DNA of 64,000 bases from Zoroaster sp. YZ-2022. Its lineage: Eukaryota; Echinodermata; Asteroidea; Forcipulatida; Zoroasteridae. The stretch lies in the NCBI GenBank assembly GCA_029582265.1, contig CM055823.1, forward strand, positions 6,324,001 to 6,388,000, given 5' to 3'. Shown piece after piece: positions 1-10,787 of the stretch; the first letter of the stretch is position 1; each line of letters starts with the position of its first letter. The notes under the pieces are model-generated. The model was not told where the DNA came from. It saw only the letters and a list, made by a program, of their open reading frames with translations, and made no database searches. The position numbers and the translations under genes are program-made.

Positions 1-340
1 GATATATCGCCGTACTATTGCGTTATATCGCCGTATTTTATTGATAACGCAATAGTACGGCGATATAACGCAATATAATACGGCGATATTACGCAATAAA
101 ATACGGCGATATAACGCAATAGTACAGCGATATATCGCAATAGTACGGCGATATAACGCAATAATATACGGCGATATATCGCAATAAAATACAGCGATAT
201 AACGCAATAAAATACAGCGATATAACGCAATAGTACGGCGATATATCGCAATAAAATACGGCGATATAACGCAATAGTACGGCGATATAACGCAATAGTA
301 CGGCGATATATCGCAATACTACGGCGATATAACGCCGTAA
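1..340. repeat. AT-rich minisatellite, 21-23 bp units
   Basis: About 15 head-to-tail units alternate between a 21-bp form (CGATATAACGCAATAGTACGG core) and a 23-bp form carrying CAATAAAATACGG. Near base 46 the orientation flips: the first units read on the opposite strand from the rest, so the left edge is an inverted junction. All six frames are open over long stretches because the unit lacks stops, giving YIAV-type repeat peptides that are not genes. Confidence 0.9.
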
Positions 341-385
341 AAAAAGCATGAGTTCTCTAGGAATTGGCGAATATGAGCCACCGTA

Positions 386-474
386 GTATAGTGTTAAAAG
401 GTATTTTAGAGTACGTCGGTCGGTCATGTACAGTACGTCACTGGCCAATGATAAGTTCTTCTCGGAAATTATAT
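386..474 (+). repeat. left piece of dispersed long repeat, copy 1
   Basis: Nearly identical to 46484-46566. In that second copy the sequence runs straight on into the segment that here resumes only at 3473. This short block is therefore the left flank of a repeat split by the 475-3472 insertion. Confidence 0.85.
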
Positions 475-1322
475 CAGGCGCGGGTCCAGGGGGGGGGGGG
501 CCGCGGGGGCACGTGCCCCCCGGGTAAATTGAGTATTAAAAAAAAAGGGAAACAAAAAAAAAGAGGGGGAGGTCAGAGAAAAGGAGTAGTAGCCTAAAAA
601 AAATACCGGCGACAATATTAAACATCTGCTGTGTCTACTTTTGGCATAAAATAAATACTGAAAAATGCAACAAGAAAAAAAGGTTACCGGTATCAATCAT
701 GCCATGGAACTGAAACCCTCTTTTGAGAGAAAACCGAAGTATTTCCCGGAGCTCGGGGATTTCAACTCTCTCCATCTCAACATCTAATCCTCTTGGGGAG
801 TTTATTACCGGTTAAATGGCCACAGCCAGCAGGAAACAATTGATCACTTGACTGAATGATTTGCTAGTTTTGCCAAAATCCTTTTTGAGTGGCCTAAACG
901 CACACATTCTTTTCAATTAATAAAATATCCAGTGCCATCATGTCCAGTAATGAAACCATGTATTATTTTTTTGATCGTTGAAATTGGTGCCACAAACAAA
1001 TAGACCTTGGCTTTTTAAAAGAGAAAATCGTCTCATCATGATAAAGTTGTATTTGTACCCAAAAACCACGAACGTTCTTTGACCAAAGTACATCACGTAG
1101 TATACTTCGTTTGAGCAGCTTAATTATCTGGGCTCCTTGCCAAAATTCCTTTGCAGTGAATATAGCCTTGAATGCAAGGCTGTGATGCATCTCAACAAAA
1201 TTATGGTCGTATTATCTCTCCGTTAGTTACTAGTTAGTAAGTTTTGTTTATAGGCCTGCTTCAAACGTCGAACTTTTGCCGTATCTAATTCAAATAATGA
1301 CCCAAAAATTTACATTACATGT

Positions 1323-1574
1323 AATAAGGAGAAACTGCTGGAACAGTTCAACAATGAGTCTTATTCAGCAGGTCGGAAACGCATGAGAAAGGTGGCTTTT
1401 CCCGATGTTGAAGAGGCTGCTTTGACCTGGTTCAAAGCTGTACGGGCCGAAAACATTCCGATTTCGGGTCCAATTCTTCAAGAAAAGGCTAGGTCTTTGG
1501 CAAAGAAGTTAGGACATCCAGACTTCAGCTGCAGTGATGGGTGGCTTGACCGTTTCAAAACACGCCAAGGCTAA
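1323..1574 (+). pseudogene. pogo/Tigger transposase relic, CENP-B-type HTH
   Basis: An open frame encodes a peptide with the block ENIPISGPILQEKA, then KKLGHPDFSCSDGWLDRFK, typical of the second (Tc5/CENP-B-type) DNA-binding helix-turn-helix of pogo/Tigger transposases. The frame stays open upstream of the Met at 1383 (KLLEQFNNESYSAGRKR), so that Met is internal. It stops right after DRFKTRQG; no DDE catalytic domain follows. In Tigger proteins this HTH lies in the N-terminal third of ~450-600 residues, so this is a truncated remnant captured inside the larger transposon. Confidence 0.8.
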
Positions 1575-1879
1575 CGTCAACGCGGTGCTGGAAATGCGCT
1601 CAATCCTTTTTTTTAAAGCTCTGTTGCGTAGCCAAATCTCACACCAATGAGTTCTATAAGGTAGGTCATCATTGATTTCGAAAGCGTTAACAATAATTTT
1701 ATTTTTTTTAGAAAACTTTAAACACAAAAATCATGCCATTTGAAACAAATTAATAAATATGTAAGACGTTTATAACAAATTTTAAAATGTTGCATCTTGT
1801 GTGCTTAATTCCCCGTGCTACAATAGGTTACTTTGCGGGCGTACGGTAATTTATGCACACAAGGGGTGGGGGGGGGGGG

Positions 1880-1974
1880 GGTAAAATGGCGACCTCGGCT
1901 AACTCGAACCTCCGCATAAGTTGAAGTTTGAGTTCATTCCCCTGAGATTTGACTTATCGAGATTTCACTGTATT
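1880..1974. mobile_element. terminal part of the pogo/Tigger relic
   Basis: Contains CTTATCGAGATTTCACTG followed by TA and further subterminal repeats (CTCGAACCTCCGCATAAG, TTGAAGTTTGAGTTCA). Ends of this style (CAGTGAAATCTCGATAAG on the other strand, next to a TA target) are typical of Tigger/pogo elements. The opposite end is not recognisable. Similar inverted motifs (CAAACGTCGAAC..GCCGTATCTAATTC, 1264-1293) lie on the other side of the HTH fragment. Confidence 0.55.
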
Positions 1975-2997
1975 TGAATTAGACACGGCAGAAAGTCGAC
2001 GTTTAAAGCAACTGACTTCTGCCGTAAGTTCGACAGGCAGGTCTTGCCGCTCTGAACGCCAGCTCGTCTCTGGACTCTTTCAAGCGAAGATATGTTTTTG
2101 GTGATATGGGGTTTCCAAGCAGTGCTCCCATATCAAAGATGTGGTCTAACCAGTATGAAGTATAATTTCTCTTCGATGGACTTTCAGGCCAGTCTCAGTT
2201 AGCCCTTAGCAATCTTCTGAGGAACTGATTGATTTATTTTAGTCAACCAATTCTTAAAGACAATTTTCCTCCACGAATTTAGTTAATGGAGATGACTTCA
2301 TGAAGTTTAACACAGCCTCATTATGGCAATTAATTGATTGCAGTTTCTTTTATATTACATTTGATTTTCCACAGAAGCTTCGGTAATAAAAATATCCAAC
2401 GATGTGTCTCATAAAAGGTTGATAAAAAAGGATTAAAAATTAAGGGTGCAGAGTAAAAAATAAAGCCACCATCCAAGGTGAACAGCGCCTTCAGTTTGGT
2501 GTACTGTCATTATTGAGAAAAGTGGATTTTGTATCAATTTCCAATGATGATTATAGTGACTTTTTCAAATACTTCCCAAAATTAGTTAGTCTACATTTCG
2601 TTTGCAATCGGTAGTCTATGATCGGGTGCAAAGCAAGCTAGTCTGGTTTCTTGACCCAATTCCTCCACGTCTACAAATTGTTCCGTTTCATCTGAAGAAG
2701 GGTCGGGGTACCGTGTGGAAATTACAATCGCCGATGTCAATTTACTGTCGGATTCTACGCCAGTACGCATAGGCCTGCGAAGTACGATGAGTCTTGCAGC
2801 TGATGGTTTTAACACAGGGCAAGGAACAGTATGAAATCAAGCCCTTTTCTTGAAACTTTCAACTGGACTGAATTCCGGATAAATTAAAACTGAAGTCAAA
2901 AACTGCAAATTAAATGCCAAAAATCGGGGAGGGAGAAACTTATATTGTTGTAGTCATGACATTGCTAAAATAATGGCTAAAAATAATGGCTAAAATA
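1975..2997. other. non-coding interior of the 3.0-kb transposon
   Basis: AT-rich sequence with no convincing ORF, splice-linked exon or tandem structure. The small frames here have no recognisable domain. Confidence 0.5.
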
Positions 2998-3120
<123 letters not shown>

Positions 3121-4380
3121 TCCATATAATCTTGAAAACTTTTGCAAAAAAAGTCAGGTGAAACTGGCCAGGAATCGCCTCAGATTGCACCACAGAGCAT
3201 CCAGAATCCAAAATTTTCCGGGGCCCTTAAGCAGGCCCCAGACCCAACGCCGTAAGGGCTTCGCGCTTCGTGCTCGCATTTAATAATAACAACAAAAATA
3301 ATAATAATAAAGATTTGTAGCGCGCACATATCTACCCTGCTATAGGTGCTTAAGGCGCGAAAACAAAGGGGGAAAAAAACATGATTACAAACAATATACA
3401 ATGTTAACATAGGAAAAAAAATGTTCGTGTTGGGTGTGCCCCCCGTCTAAAAAATTCCTGGATCCGCGCCTGTATATCCACCTTAAATTTCCACCCACTG
3501 CAACTCTCAACTACCTAAGGCTTTCTTATATAATACAAACCTTAACTAGAGCTAATGTGCTTCACGAAGCACGAATTGATTATTTTATGTGAAATATTAG
3601 GGTGGATATTCCAAGTTCGATTTTGCAGATAACTTTGCAGATATTTTTTGCTCACCCAGTTATGTGGCCAAGGGCGCGGAGTATGTTCAGAGACTTGGCC
3701 ACAGTATGGGGCTCAGTTAACGTTAGAGGCTCCAGAGTCCATGAGCATCAAAAATAACATTGGAGTAGCCTTTCAAGCCATGAACATTTTGAATTCTGTA
3801 AACAACTCGAAGACTCAAATTTAATGATATCTCAGTTAAGTTATATAGTAGATTCATAATTATGAGTTATAGGCTATGTCGAATTATTATGACTTAACAC
3901 AGGCGTATTTATAACGTATTCCGAGTATTTTATTTTGTATACAATGTTCCTTTTAGGTCTTCCGTAATAAACAAACCATAACTCATTTCCTTTCTACGAA
4001 CAACGGTGCAAAATCGTATTTAATCATTTTAAACGTCATCCTAGAAAAAAACGCAACTCACAATTTAGCACAAAACATCTTTAAAATCAATAAGAAATTG
4101 ATATGTCTTTAAGATTTGGCAGGCTTCCCGAGCTTGGTACCTGGAACGTACCCGCCCTGGCACAATGTTAACCTGTCCGACCCGATACTGAACTCTCGTA
4201 AACACTGTTGTGCCATGAATCGTTTTCACGAAGTGACGAATCAGCCCTCACAATTACAAACACATGTTATGAGATGTTTTGAACTGTTTTTCGAAATCGC
4301 AATTTCAAAGACTTTTTAAGCATTAAATAAAATTTTTAGATTTTGCTTCCTACTATTAAAGTTAATAACTTAAATTACGT

Positions 4381-4588
4381 CAGCGGCGTAGCCACGGGGC
4401 CTGGGGGCACGTGCCCCCCACAAATTACCAGTGCCCCCCAGGAAAAATCCTCATAGTGCCCCAAAAAACAGAAAAGAAAAAGAAAAGGTAAAAAACCCAT
4501 ACCCCTGGGCCCCCCACTGACAAGCAATGCTCCCCCTGTGCCCCCCTCCCCCCCCCCCCCCACTGAAAAAGTCCTGGCTACGCCGCTG
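4381..4588. mobile_element. hAT-type MITE, CAGCGGCGTAGCC family, copy a
   Basis: 208 bp with TIRs CAGCGGCGTAGCCACGG and (reverse complement of the end) CAGCGGCGTAGCCAGGAC. A perfect 8-bp TSD AATTACGT flanks it (4373-4380 and 4589-4596). The second copy of the host repeat carries the unoccupied site near 47810 (CATTACGTACATAAG). The 8-bp TSD and CAG-start TIR fit the hAT superfamily. The interior is G/C-homopolymer rich with a CACGTGCCCCC motif. Confidence 0.93.
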
Positions 4589-4902
4589 AATTACGTACAT
4601 AAGCCCGATGTCCAACTGTCGAACGTTTAGGCCACCAAAGAGTCACCGGTTTCTGGTCTCCGTCATAATATAGACAAATAGCAACGTTCTCAGACTTGAA
4701 AACAGTTTTCCTCAAAAAATAACAAGGCGTTAAGCTTACAAACCGTACCCCTTGTGACTTTTTGTGAAAACTGCAAGCACCCCCTTGTGAGTTTAGAGTT
4801 AAAAACTACAAGGTGACGCCACTCTTTTACATTTTAAATGGTTACTCAATAATCATTTATTTAAGTATAGTTTAAAATTCAACTCCAAATATCAGCGGGA
4901 TT

Positions 4903-5085
4903 GATGACGCAAGCTGGCATAATCCACCGGTCTGTCAATTGTAGACAGTTCCAGGCTGGTACGTCCAGGTTCGAATCCTGCTCCTGACACGACAGCTGCT
5001 GGCTGCGGCAATGGCTTGGGGACCGTCATGTCTCTCCCCGAAGGTTAGAGTGTGGAGGGAGTGTATGGACGGGGAGTAAACTTAT
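4903..5085 (+). mobile_element. tRNA-derived SINE, copy 1
   Basis: A tRNA-like head carries a perfect pol III B box GGTTCGAATCC (4968-4978) and an A-box-like TGGCATAATCCA (4915-4926) about 40 bp upstream. CAGG-TTCGAAT-CCTG forms a T-arm. The conserved body continues with GACAGCTGCTGGCTGC and ends in GGACGGGGAGTAAAC. It is not a functional tRNA gene: no acceptor or anticodon stem closes. A near-identical copy lies at 48370-48555 and a 5'-half relic at 60880-60940. It may have been inherited with the host repeat rather than inserted separately. Confidence 0.7.
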
Positions 5086-5089
5086 TCCC

Positions 5090-5450
5090 AAAAATCACAA
5101 TGGGTAAGGCTTATTTGTCACTACAAATCGTAACCCTTGTGGGGTTTTTGTGCGTGAAAAACTACAAGCCTTAACCCCTTGTGATTTTTTGGGGAAAAAC
5201 AACAAGCCTTAACCCCTTGTGATTTTGGGGGGAAATACAAGCCTTACCCCCTTGTAATATTTGGCTTACCCGTTCAGTGTAACGGTAAACAAATTAACTC
5301 AAACTACAAGGCTTACCACTTGTGATGCTGAACAAATTAACTCAAACTACAAGGCTTACCACTGTGTGATTTGAGGGAAACTACAACTCTTGTGATTTTG
5401 GGGGGAAATACTACAATACATACCGCTTTTGATTTTTTGGGGAGAAACTA
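5090..5450 (+). repeat. degenerate CTACAAGGCTTACC / CTTGTGATTTTGGGG repeats
   Basis: Irregular units of about 40-55 bp alternate CTACAAGCCTTACCCC with CTTGTGATTTTTTGGGG. They include two tandem 43/44-bp units (5285-5375) of the type that forms large arrays at 48.9-50.3 and 57.7-58.6 kb. Confidence 0.85.
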
Positions 5451-5494
5451 CTTCAAAACAAAACTGTACGAATCAGTTAATTTACACAAACAGC

Positions 5495-5660
5495 GGTGAG
5501 CCGTATCAAAATAGGCCAACGCTTTGTGTAGTGTTGCAACGCGTTGTAGGCATTTCCAAGCGTTGTTGATAGTTGAGGTGCGTTGGCGGGCGTTGGTAAT
5601 TATCACCCAATATTCGTAGGTGCGTTGACAGGCGTTGGTAGAACTGCATTGATATGCAGA
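5495..5660 (-). repeat. CCAACGC/GCGTTGG cluster, copy 1
   Basis: Begins GCCGTATCAAAATAGGCCAA and then carries repeated GTTGCAACGCGTTG and GCGTTGG motifs. The same sequence occurs in reverse orientation at about 8810-8925, ending GGCCTATTTTGATACGGC. A dispersed repeat of unknown class. Confidence 0.7.
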
Positions 5661-6643
5661 AAACATCGCGCTTCGCTAACTCCTCATGCATAAAAGGCAT
5701 CATGCATATTCATCTATACATCCCGGTTCGCTAACCACTAACCCTTATTCGTTTTTAGATTGCACGTACGCTGTGATGGCAATCAGAGTGGTATGTGCAG
5801 TGTTTATTTGCCGCATTAATTATTGTCCGATGTCTGGGTTAATATTAAAATTCACGGGGGGGGGGGGGGCACGTGCAAAAAGAGAAATACATGTACAGAT
5901 ATAGAAGCCTCCGAAATGTGGGTGTTTAACTATGAGTTTGGTTGGGTAAAGAGTTGATATCGTCTGGTCTTGTGGGTATGTATTTGACCCTTAATTAAAT
6001 GACTCTCCGCCGTTGGTACATTATTATTGTTGGGATAGGCAACGGGAAATGGACATCAATTAGTCATGCAGACATGATAATGGTTATCGGACAGGGATTT
6101 CAAATTTCTATCGGAAATAACCACATCTTACGGGTTTATGTTCATGCCTGTTTTGTTTACATACATGTAGACTACCTATTGAAAACCATGTAGCAAACCT
6201 CCATTCATGCCCGCACAGAGCTGGCTAGCCAGATGGAGTGCGTGCCCCACGCTTTCAACCCCTAACTCACGCGTACTACTAGAGGGGAGCTCAAGCATAG
6301 CTTGAATTGGGCGGTTTTCTTGTTATCACTTTAATTTCATTGTGTTGTGCCCATAGTGGAGCGCTGTAAAGATTTCCGGTGTTACTCAGTACAGTGTATC
6401 CCCCGGTGCGTGACGTAATTGGTTTGGGCAGTCATAAACATGTTCAAATGCTTGATTTTAATCGACTTTTAAAACATAACTTTAATAGCAATGAAGCCAG
6501 CGATTGATAGAATGACAAATAATCCAATTTATACAAATAGAAGAAAAATGAACGCATTTTTATTAAATTCATCATGGTTAAAAGGGCGAATTCATTTGTG
6601 CAAAATAAATGTTTCCAACCGGAACGATTTTTAATTACATTAA
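5661..6643. other. no gene seen
   Basis: Contains a G-run with CACGTGC (5854-5876) resembling the interior of the hAT-type MITEs but without TIRs. Small ORFs here have no recognisable domain or splice context. Confidence 0.4.
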
Positions 6644-7895
6644 ATGAATTTTGAATCTCGGTGTGTTACACTTTGACTAAATATTGGGGTACAATTTTCC
6701 TCATACGATTAGATGTTGAAAATCACAGACGTACTTTAAAGTCATTATCTGATATCATGGCTAATTTTGTGTGGAGTTTCAAAAGACAAGTCTAGAGTGA
6801 ATTGGAGGTTTAATTTTCTGAATTTCGTGTAGTGTCCAACTGTATTCTTTCAAATTTGTTTATACAACTGTACTTTTTTTTATTTTAATTTCAGCAAGAT
6901 GTCAAAAATGTCGGACATTGTACATTTACGACTATACCAAATCTTCATTCAAAGTCATCGGACATGATTTGTAAATTGCGGTTCTTTTTTTTCTTCCTTT
7001 TTTATCTGATACATTAGCCAAAGATTGCCTCTGTGGTCATACACGAGGACGACGGAGCATGACCATAATATCAGATCCTCCGGCCTTGAGCCACGCCGTC
7101 CTTCAGGCATGGTTGACCGGCTAGTGCTGTGAAGCACACGCTGAATTTTGAATATCGGTGTGTTGCACTTTGACTAAATATTGGGGTACAATTTTCCTCA
7201 TATTTAGGGTTTGATGTCACCTACGATGTTGAAAATCACAGACGTACTTTGAAGTCATTATCTGATATCATGGCTAATTTTGTGTGGAGTTTCAAAAGAC
7301 AAGAGTGAATTGGAGGTTTAATTTTCTGAATTTCGGGGGGTAAAACAGTATAGTGTCCAACTGTATTCTTTCAAATTTGTTTATACAACTGTACTTTTTT
7401 TTTAAATTTCAGCAAGATGTCAAAAATGTCGGACATTGTACATTTACGACTATACCAAATCTTCATTCAAAGTCATCGGACATGATTTGTAAATTGCGCT
7501 TCTTTTTTTCCTTCCTTTTTTGACTGATACATTAGCCAAAGATTGCCTCTGTGGTCATACACGAGGAGTACGGAGCATGACCATAATATCGGATCCTCCG
7601 GCCTTGAGCCACGCCGTCCGTCAGGCATGGTTGACCGGCTAGTGCTGTGAAGCACACGCTGAATTTTGAATCTCGGTGTGATACATTAGCCAAAGATTGC
7701 CTCTGTGGTCATATACACATGCATGGTACATATACGACTACCAAATCTTTGCTGAACGTCATCGGACATAATTTAGAAGTTACAGTAATTTTTTTTTTTT
7801 TTTTTTTAATAATACATTTGCCAAATAGTGCGTATTTGGTAATACACGAGGAATACGGACTTGAGCCATGCCGTCCGTCATTGCCCGATCATTAG
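6644..7895 (+). repeat. ~0.5-kb tandem duplication with partial third copy
   Basis: Unit 1 (6644-7140) and unit 2 (7141-7665) share TTGAATMTCGGTGTG, CACAGACGTACTTT, AATGTCGGACATTGTACA and GTTGACCGGCTAGTGCTG at a ~500-518 bp offset. A truncated third unit (7665-7895) restarts at TGATACATTAGCCAAAGATT. Indels suggest moderate age. The mirrored 60-aa ORFs on the minus strand (7137-6955, 7655-7473) are repeat shadows. Confidence 0.9.
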
Positions 7896-8750
7896 CCCCA
7901 AACATTTAAAAAAAAAATTAAAAAAAATATGAGTGAACGAATTTTCGGAGAGTATCACCCGCTCTAACGAAAAATAATGTTACTTTTATTTTTTTTTATG
8001 ATCAGGAACCTTAAAAATAATAGCAATAATTATAAAACTCCAATAAGGATTTGGTCACGTGATTTATTGTCGGGTCCCGACAATAATTCATTTTGGGCGT
8101 TTTAATTCACTGTAACTTATCATTGGCGGATTTTTTTCGTGTGATGGCTCAAATAAAGGTTGTATCTTTCTAGACCCCATCAAAATACCTATTTGGATTT
8201 TAAATAGATTTTTTGGGGTCAAATAGGCAAAAGATCGGGTCATCATCTTTAATGTATGCATTGAAATGATAATTAAATCTATAATCAGTTTTTAAGCATC
8301 ATTGACTGAATATTATTGAGCTATAAACATTCTGAAACGTATTTAAAAAAGATCGAGAGAATGTGATAAAATATATTTCAGTTTCTCCAGTATGTCAAAC
8401 AAAAATGAAAAGTGAGCGAGGTGAAGCCGGGACCAAATGCATTTTCGGGATTTTATTTGTGGACAAAACCGTATGCCTTTAACGTAAAATACGTAAGATT
8501 AGAAAATAAAATAGAGGTTCAAATCTATGAAACCAACACTGGGTGTAAATAATCGCTATCACTGGTCTATTGTCCCCTGTAATTGGTGTGGCGCGTATTC
8601 TTTTGTTAATTTCGGTCCACAATTATTCACGGCAGCATGTACAGCGAGATTCCTTTGAGATTCAGTCACCCGTACGACGTACACCACCACAGACTAATTA
8701 ATCCTACGGCTCATGGGGCATAATTTAAATATCAATACAAGTCTTCCCTT
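7896..8750. other. no gene seen
   Basis: AT-rich intergenic sequence. The only structure noted is an 11-bp-arm palindrome TTATTGTCGGG-T-CCCGACAATAA near 8064-8086. Confidence 0.4.
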
Positions 8751-8809
8751 TGTCATTTAAACTAACACAACCAAGCAAAGTTAATGAGCTGAACTTACAA
8801 CGCATTGCA

Positions 8810-8925
8810 ACGACCAAAAACGCGTTGGGGAAAATAATTACCAAACTCATTTTTTACCAACGCCTGCCAACGCCTCTGCCGTTGCAACGCATTGCAAAGC
8901 GTTGGCCTATTTTGATACGGCGCCT
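8810..8925 (+). repeat. CCAACGC cluster, copy 2
   Basis: Reverse-orientation relative of 5495-5660: CCAACGCCTGCCAACGCC, TGCAACGCATTGCAAAGCG, then GGCCTATTTTGATACGGC. It immediately precedes the 8957-9811 repeat block. Confidence 0.7.
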
Positions 8926-8956
8926 AATCATTCACCTTTGACCTTGAGTTCAACTG

Positions 8957-9811
8957 TACCACGGCCCAACTGGTACATACTTATCGTCTTATCCCATGGG
9001 AAGTTCTAAACGTGCAACACTTCCATCACAATGAAGGTTATTAAAGATGTATGTTTCCTATTTATGGCCGATTTAAAGGTGCCACATTGGCATTTCGTAC
9101 GTTAGTTACACACCTCGAGTTTTCAAGAAAATAATCCATAAAACTAACTGGTAAAAGTTTCATCACAAAACGTCGCATATAAAGCTGACCGTGGCGAACT
9201 GACGAATTGGCTATTTTATTTTGATGGATTTAAGACATCTGTTTCAGCGGCGTAGCCAGGATTTTTCAGTGGGGGGGCAGGGGGCATTGCTTTTTAGTGG
9301 GGGCGGGCCCAGGGGGTATGTGTTTTTTCCCTTTTCTTTTTCTTTTCTGTTTTTTGGGGCACTATGAGGATTTTTCGTGGGGGGGGGCACCTGGGGGGGG
9401 GCACTGGAAATTTATGGGGGAACGTGCCCCCCAGGCTCCCCCCCCCCCGTGGCTACGCCGCTGATCTGTTTCTATCAAATTACTATCTCACGAAGTCACA
9501 AATAAGTCCAAACTGACGGAACCCTGTTAAACTCATACATTCGTGCAAAATCGCATTTAAAACTTCATACTTTAAACGTCATTGGTGATCCTAGAAAAAC
9601 TGTAACTCAAAATGAGCACGAAACATCTTTAAAATCAATAAGAAACTGAGATGTCTTCAACATTTTGACAGACCTCCTGGGCTTGGTACTTGGAACGTAT
9701 CCAGCGGCTTAGCCAGGGCTTTGTCAGTGGGGAGGGGGCACAGGGGGAATTGCTTTTCAGTGGGGGGCCTGCCTAGGGGTATGGGTTTTTTCTTTTCTGT
9801 TTTTTGGGGCA
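8957..9811 (+). repeat. dispersed repeat block shared with 50427-51070
   Basis: GTACCACGGCCCAACTGGTA to the GGCTTGGTACTTGGAACGTA segment recurs at 50430-50770. It is interrupted by one hAT MITE (copy b) and ends in a second, truncated one (copy c). At 50.7 kb the sequence jumps from TATCTCACGAAG directly to GGCTTGGTAC, so that copy carries a ~200-bp deletion relative to this one. Confidence 0.85.
9245..9463. mobile_element. hAT-type MITE, CAGCGGCGTAGCC family, copy b
   Basis: 219 bp with TIRs CAGCGGCGTAGCCAGG and CAGCGGCGTAGCCACGG. The perfect 8-bp TSD is ATCTGTTT (9237-9244 and 9464-9471). Two empty sites exist in the window: GACATCTGTTTCTATC near 50718 and the diverged GACATATGTTTCTATC near 27400. 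Confidence 0.95.
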
Positions 9812-9812
9812 C
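9702..9812. mobile_element. hAT-type MITE copy c, 3' truncated
   Basis: Starts CAGCGGCTTAGCCAGG after GGAACGTATC and runs to TTTTTTGGGGCAC, where homology stops. It occupies the same target as the copy at 50773-50892 (GAACGTATC), so the insertion predates duplication of the host repeat. Confidence 0.8.
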
Positions 9813-9884
9813 ACGTACCACACTCAATTATATGCCCTTTGGCCTGACTATAGCACAGCCGCTTAACAATTGTTGTTTGCAGAG

Positions 9885-10203
9885 TTAAACGTTCTTAAAT
9901 TCAACGACCTATACAATCTAAATCTAGGCAAATTCATGTTTAAGTATAAAAGTGACCTCCTTCCTACTGATTTCAAAGATTTTTGCACGCTATCTTCATC
10001 GGTACATACATAATATGGCACCCGTGGTGCATCGAAGGGTAATCTTATAACAGAACGTCATTATCTAAAAAAAACAGTGTATTTTCTCGTGGTATTATAT
10101 TTTGGAATCATCTCATACCGGATCTAAAAGAATCTCTTACGCTTGGTTCATTCTCCAAAAAACTTAAACAATACTTTTTAAATATTGTACCCATTATGGA
10201 TTA
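9885..10203 (+). pseudogene. non-LTR retrotransposon RT C-terminal tail, frameshifted
   Basis: Frame 1 reads LNVLKFNDLYNLNLGKFMFK, then YKSDLLPTDF. After a frameshift near 10030 the next frame reads SRGIIFWNHLIPDLKESL, then TLGSFSKKLKQYF, ending in TAA at 10201-10203. The pattern (short helices, one aromatic plus WN-x-L-P/IP, then a K-rich SFKKKLK tail) is the C-terminal end of many CR1/Jockey-type LINE ORF2 proteins. A short GAACTTGAACTTGAA tail follows near 10250. 5'-truncated and inactive. Confidence 0.7.
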
Positions 10204-10779
10204 AGTTGTTGCCAACATGGAAATAAATGTGTGACATTGTTGTCACGACGAACTTGAACTTGAATTACGAAATGTAGCCCAAGATCGTATCGACTGTACA
10301 TGGATATATATAATAATTGAAGTCGTCTGTTTATGATCTTATCAATTTCGAGGAAAAATTATCTGTGATATATTGTCATAATACGTAACAATCGCCCCTA
10401 TTGATCTTTTACATATCCTCGTTCGCAAGGGTACTCATTTTTTCCAAGGTACGAGGTTGTTTTTCAAGTCAGTGCGCATGCTCGCGGCAATTTCGATAAG
10501 GCTTAACACGATGACGTAATCGTAAGAGAATACAAAGTTGACAATTCCCAAATAAGTTTAAGGTTTACAATTATTAACCCCTGAACCTATGAAGTTGAAA
10601 CCGAGCTTAAAATAAAATAGTGGGATATAGGATTTATTATTTGCACGTATTTAAGGGATGGTGTGTGGTTTATTTAAAACAAGTACTGACACATTTATCC
10701 AGACTTTGAATGTTTTTTAAAACAATACAAATTGCCAGTATTAGGATTTGAAGCTTTGTATGGAACATGAAGTTTGTGC
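10204..10779. other. LINE 3' region and unremarkable sequence
   Basis: The first ~65 bases are probably the LINE 3' end. The remainder is AT-rich with no gene, tandem repeat or TIR noted. Confidence 0.4.
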
Positions 10780-10787
10780 TGTTGTAT

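Larger units (their letters stand above)
3473..5270 (+). repeat. dispersed long repeat, copy 1, right part
   Basis: Colinear with 46567-47885 plus 48131-48890 (copy 2), with shared blocks such as TATATCCACCTTAAATTTCC at the start and ATTCCAAGTTYGATTTTGCA later. It lacks the extra ~360-bp internal duplication of copy 2 (47090-47350/47440-47700) and carries a 208-bp MITE that copy 2 lacks. No coding capacity seen. The repeat also supplies the CTACAAGGCTTACC motifs that expand into satellites further right. Confidence 0.85.

Noticed and set aside
4968..4978. Functional tRNA gene
   Set aside because: Only the B box, T arm and a weak A box are present. No acceptor or anticodon stem closes, and three copies continue into the same non-tRNA body.
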